Origin: JAZKJD01 sp040384585
GTDB lineage: Bacteria; Pseudomonadota; Gammaproteobacteria; Diplorickettsiales; Diplorickettsiaceae
DNA length: 23,063 nucleotides
Reading direction: 5' to 3'
Assembly: GCA_040384585.1 (NCBI GenBank)
Contig: JAZKJD010000036.1
Span: forward strand, 1-23,063
The notes under the pieces: generated by a model
The model's input: only the letters and a program-made list of their open reading frames with translations
Databases searched by the model: none
What the model was told of the DNA's origin: nothing
Position numbers and translations under genes: made by a program
In this document: piece by piece, positions 20,331-23,063 of the stretch
Position numbering within the stretch: position 1 is the stretch's first letter
Layout of the letters: each line of letters begins with the position of its first letter

Positions 20331-21992
20331 CTATGTCACATCGACAGACGTGTCTGTTTGCATCGCATGGATAGCGCCTTCTTGAATGCGTTGTAATAGA
20401 GGGGTGAAAGGGGAAATAGTATGATTGTAAAGAAAATCCTGGCGATTTTCCCATGTCATTGCATCGATATTAAGAAATGTTTCCACTTTTTCTGCAATAA
20501 TCGGTAAAACCGGTTTTAAATAGGTCATTAAAATTCGAAATAGATTCAATCCTAAGCTACATACTGCATGTGCTCGCTCAACTTGATCTGGAATTTTTAT
20601 TAAAGCCCAAGGTTTTTCAGCATCAATCATTTGATTAGCCGAATCAGCTAATTCCATAATAATTCGCATTGCTAGACTAAATTCGCGATTTTCATAGGCA
20701 TGCGCAATTTCATTGCCTTTTTCGACAAAATGTCGGATTAATGCTGGCGCATGACAGGTTTGAGATAATTTATTTTCAAATTTTTTATTAATAAAGCTAG
20801 CGCAACGGCTAGCAATATTCACTAATTTCCCAACGAGATCTGAATTGATGCGCTGGATAAAATCATCAAAATTTAGGTCAATATCTTCGGATTTTTTGTT
20901 TAGCTTCACTGAAAAATAATAACGTAAATACTCAGGATCTAAATGTTTAAGATAGTGACGTGCGGTAATAAAAGTACCACGCGACTTCGACATTTTTTGT
21001 CCATTTATTGTTAGATAACCGTGGACAAAAATAGCCGATGGCGTGCGAAAATCAGCACTTTTAAGTATTGCTGGCCAGAAAATAGCATGAAAGTTAATAA
21101 TGTCCTTACCTATAAAATGATAAAGTTCTGATTTTTCGGCATTTGTCCAATAGGTATCGAAGTTAAGGTCGGGGCTGCGTTCAGCGAGATTTTTGAAAAT
21201 GGCTATATATCCGATAGTAGCATCTATCCAGACATAAAAATATTTATTATCCGCCCCCGGGATTTTAAACCCAAAATAGGGCGCATCCCGCGAAATATCA
21301 AGATCGTGTAAACCTTCTTTAAACCATTCTAACAGTTTATTACTCACCTCTTCAGTGAGATGGTTATCGCTAGTGATCCATTCGCGCAAAAAATCCGTGT
21401 AGCGTGATAATTGAAAGAAGTAATGTTCAGATTCTTTGGCGATGGGTGTTGTACCTGAAAGAGTGGATTTAGGATCGATAAGATCGAATGGCGCATAAGT
21501 AGATCCACAGACTTCACAATTATCTCCATACTGGTCGGGTGCTTTACAACAGGGACAGCCCCCTTTTACATAGCGATCAGGGAGAAACATCTTGGCTTCA
21601 GCATCATAAGCTTGGGCTATCACTTGGGTACGAATATCGCCTTTTGCTTGCATACGTGAATAGATTAGCTCTACGAGTTCTTTATTTTCTGGAGAATGGG
21701 TGGTGTAGTAGTTATCGAAACTTATATAAAATCCATTAAGATCGGTGCTATGCTCTTTAGCGATCTGTTGAATAAGTTCTTCAGGTTCAATACCACGTTG
21801 TTTAGCAGCTAACATGACTGGTGTACCGTGGGCGTCTTCGCCCGAAAGGAAGAGACAATCATGGCCTAACATTTTTTGGAAACGTACCCATATATCAGCC
21901 TGGATATGCTCTAATAAATGGCCCAAATGAATCGAGCCATTCGCATAGGGTAAAGCGGAGATAATGAGTAACTTTCGCTGAGTTTGCTGCAT
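20331..21992 (-). CDS. metG: Methionyl-tRNA synthetase
   Basis: MetG charges tRNA-Met with methionine. The class I signature HLGH is at residues 22-25 and KMSKS at 333-337 (GQKMSKSRGT). The knuckle cysteines C146, C149, C159 and C162 bind zinc (GGCPCCKAPDQYGDNCEVCG). The alpha-helical anticodon-binding domain continues to about residue 530. At 553 residues it lacks the C-terminal tRNA-binding/dimerisation domain (Trbp111-like) present in the 677-residue E. coli enzyme, as in other monomeric MetRS. It is divergent from mrp. Confidence 0.97.
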   Translation of the reverse strand: MQQTQRKLLIISALPYANGSIHLGHLLEHIQADIWVRFQKMLGHDCLFLSGEDAHGTPVMLAAKQRGIEPEELIQQIAKEHSTDLNGFYISFDNYYTTHSPENKELVELIYSRMQAKGDIRTQVIAQAYDAEAKMFLPDRYVKGGCPCCKAPDQYGDNCEVCGSTYAPFDLIDPKSTLSGTTPIAKESEHYFFQLSRYTDFLREWITSDNHLTEEVSNKLLEWFKEGLHDLDISRDAPYFGFKIPGADNKYFYVWIDATIGYIAIFKNLAERSPDLNFDTYWTNAEKSELYHFIGKDIINFHAIFWPAILKSADFRTPSAIFVHGYLTINGQKMSKSRGTFITARHYLKHLDPEYLRYYFSVKLNKKSEDIDLNFDDFIQRINSDLVGKLVNIASRCASFINKKFENKLSQTCHAPALIRHFVEKGNEIAHAYENREFSLAMRIIMELADSANQMIDAEKPWALIKIPDQVERAHAVCSLGLNLFRILMTYLKPVLPIIAEKVETFLNIDAMTWENRQDFLYNHTISPFTPLLQRIQEGAIHAMQTDTSVDVT

Positions 21993-22061
21993 GTTTAACT
22001 TTTGCGTATTATTAATTACCAGAGTGTGCCTTTATCTTTGGATCATCGTCAAGTCATATTT

Positions 22062-22126
22062 CTCTCTGTAGAGGATAAAAATTAAAGAGAAGCGGGGGTG
22101 CCAACAACTTTATTGTCCCACAGAGC
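22062..22126 (+). repeat. Repeat family 2, internally deleted copy D
   Basis: CTCTGTAGAGGATAAAAATT at the left and CTTTATTGTCCCACAGAG at the right are the outer arms of family 2. AGCGGGGGTGCCAAC joins the two where the full copies carry about 60 bases of inner arms and hairpin. The junction falls at GGTG/GTGCC, which suggests deletion of the inner fold-back. It lies between metG and mrp, whose ATG is 18 bases downstream with AGGA before it. Confidence 0.72.
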
Positions 22127-22143
22127 ATATTTCTAGGATTACA

Positions 22144-22965
22144 ATGTTAAAAATTACTGATAGAGCCAAGCATATTGTTGCTATTGCTTCTGGTAAAGGA
22201 GGAGTCGGTAAATCGACGACGGCGGTTAATTTGGCCTTAGCGCTAGCCGCTAAAGAAGGGACACGTGTAGGTCTTCTAGATGCGGATATCTATGGTCCAA
22301 ATCAGCCACAGATGCTAGGCGTTAGTGAAAAACCAACGAGTAAAGATGGAAAAACGCTAGAACCTGTACATGCCCATGGCATCCAGTCTATGTCCATTGG
22401 CTATTTAATCGATATTAATACCCCTATGATTTGGCGAGGCCCCATGGCAACAGGTGCCTTACAACAATTATTAAATGATACCCATTGGGATGATTTGGAT
22501 TATTTAATTGTCGACCTTCCGCCGGGTACGGGTGATATCCAATTGACCTTGACACAAAAGATCCCTCTAGCGGGTGCGGTTATTGTAACTACCCCACAAG
22601 ATATAGCTTTACTCGATGTGCGCAAAGCGATTGCTATGTTTACTAAAGTAAAGGTTCCACTATTAGGCGTGGTAGAAAACATGTGCGCACATGTTTGCAG
22701 CCAATGTGGACATGAAGAACCTATTTTTGGTGAAGGGGGTGGTGAGCGAATTGCTCAAGAATGTGGAGTTAACTTACTCGGTGCTTTACCTTTAGATAGT
22801 CGTATTCGCAAACAAGCCGATTTAGGTAAACCCATTTTTTTAGTGGATAATCAAGGTCCGATTGCTAAAATATACCGAAGTATTGCTGATAAGATAGCCG
22901 ATCAATTAACTGTAAAAGTAAAAAATACCTTTCGATTTCCAAAAATTGTCATCGAAAAAAAATAG
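22144..22965 (+). CDS. mrp: Mrp/ApbC-type Fe-S cluster carrier ATPase
   Basis: This P-loop NTPase (ApbC/NBP35 family) transfers Fe-S clusters to apoproteins. The deviant Walker A GKGGVGKST is at residues 17-25, and LDADIYGPNQPQML follows it. PPGTGDIQLTL is the Walker B/switch region. The C185-x2-C188 pair (HVCSQCG), preceded by an additional C181, is the bridging cluster site. At 273 residues it lacks the N-terminal MIP18/DUF59 domain of longer Mrp proteins. The final TAG overlaps the first bases of a family 1 element. Confidence 0.95.
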   Translation: MLKITDRAKHIVAIASGKGGVGKSTTAVNLALALAAKEGTRVGLLDADIYGPNQPQMLGVSEKPTSKDGKTLEPVHAHGIQSMSIGYLIDINTPMIWRGPMATGALQQLLNDTHWDDLDYLIVDLPPGTGDIQLTLTQKIPLAGAVIVTTPQDIALLDVRKAIAMFTKVKVPLLGVVENMCAHVCSQCGHEEPIFGEGGGERIAQECGVNLLGALPLDSRIRKQADLGKPIFLVDNQGPIAKIYRSIADKIADQLTVKVKNTFRFPKIVIEKK

Positions 22966-23063
22966 GGCGTGTTGATAATTGTGCTAGGATGAGCGAAAAG
23001 GGGTTGTTTTTTTTGAGTATCGTAACGGAGCATACACAGAGTATGTGAGTAACGAAACGCAGA
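22963..23063 (+). mobile_element. Repeat family 1, copy cut by the window end
   Basis: From the TA at 22963-22964 the sequence GGGCGTGTTGATAATTGTGC and everything following align with the 13003-13148 element at about nine bases in ten. This includes the identical hairpin block CGTAACGGAGCATACACAGA. The window ends inside the element after CGAAACGCAGA. The mrp stop codon is formed by the TA target plus the first element base. Confidence 0.88.

Noticed and set aside
1889..22126. Hairpins as REP sequences mobilised by a RAYT transposase
   Set aside because: The elements are longer than typical REPs, and no RAYT-type or other transposase gene is in the window, so the link cannot be supported here.
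1713..23063. Dispersed hairpins as a CRISPR array
   Set aside because: The copies are kilobases apart, in both orientations, and have no regular spacers or cas genes.

Overview
The window reads as a dense chromosomal core segment of an AT-rich, host-associated gammaproteobacterium, most likely of the order Legionellales. Within that order the look is closest to Coxiellaceae such as Rickettsiella or Diplorickettsia. This placement is inferred from gene content: rpoS, surE, secB, parE, a family 4 uracil-DNA glycosylase, an mrp-metG-rnfB block with an apparently solitary RnfB, and a small protein resembling the IcmC/IcmD components of the Dot/Icm type IVB secretion system. No marker gene was compared by search.

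Layout. Bases 110-4996 (minus strand) form one gene train: UDG4, pseudopilin, IcmD-like protein, surE, DedA/YqaA, then a repeat-filled gap, rpoS and a VUT/YhhQ transporter. Bases 5288-6930 (plus) carry an A-type Fe-S carrier, an HPr phosphocarrier and a DUF1460 lipoprotein-like hydrolase, which meets pmbA (minus) tail to tail with a 4-base overlap. Bases 8445-10398 (plus) are the rhodanese (yibN), grxC, secB, coaE cluster. Bases 10722-12968 encode a 748-residue multi-spanning protein of unknown function. A TolC-family gene (minus) follows, then nudF and parE (plus), an O-methyltransferase (minus), tRNA-Glu with a clear promoter, an orphan minimal nucleotidyltransferase, a beta-carbonic anhydrase (plus), rnfB and metG (minus), and mrp (plus).

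The genes are mostly ordinary. The unusual content lies between them. Almost every gap longer than about 150 bases is occupied by a short non-coding, inverted-repeat element. I distinguish five kinds: (1) a roughly 145-base element flanked by TA with terminal inverted repeats beginning GGGTGT.TTGACA (1713-1856, 13003-13148, 22963-end); (2) a roughly 120-130-base fold-back element centred on a GGCGTAAGCC hairpin (about 1889-2004, 10505-10620, 18321-18454), with an internally deleted copy (22062-22126) and a lone end (about 40-60); (3) a compact palindrome with arms CTTGAAGTTGC (4242-4275, 5100-5132, degenerate 8369-8403); (4) a short asymmetric repeat beginning GACAAGGGGACTTTAGA (2011-2041, 5035-5062); and (5) a nested 190-base inverted-repeat element downstream of parE (17187-17376). 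No transposase is present, so these are non-autonomous. Several sit exactly at gene ends, and elements supply the stop codons of the tolC-like gene and the UDG gene and overlap that of mrp. This pattern of element-made gene ends is the most interesting feature of the window.
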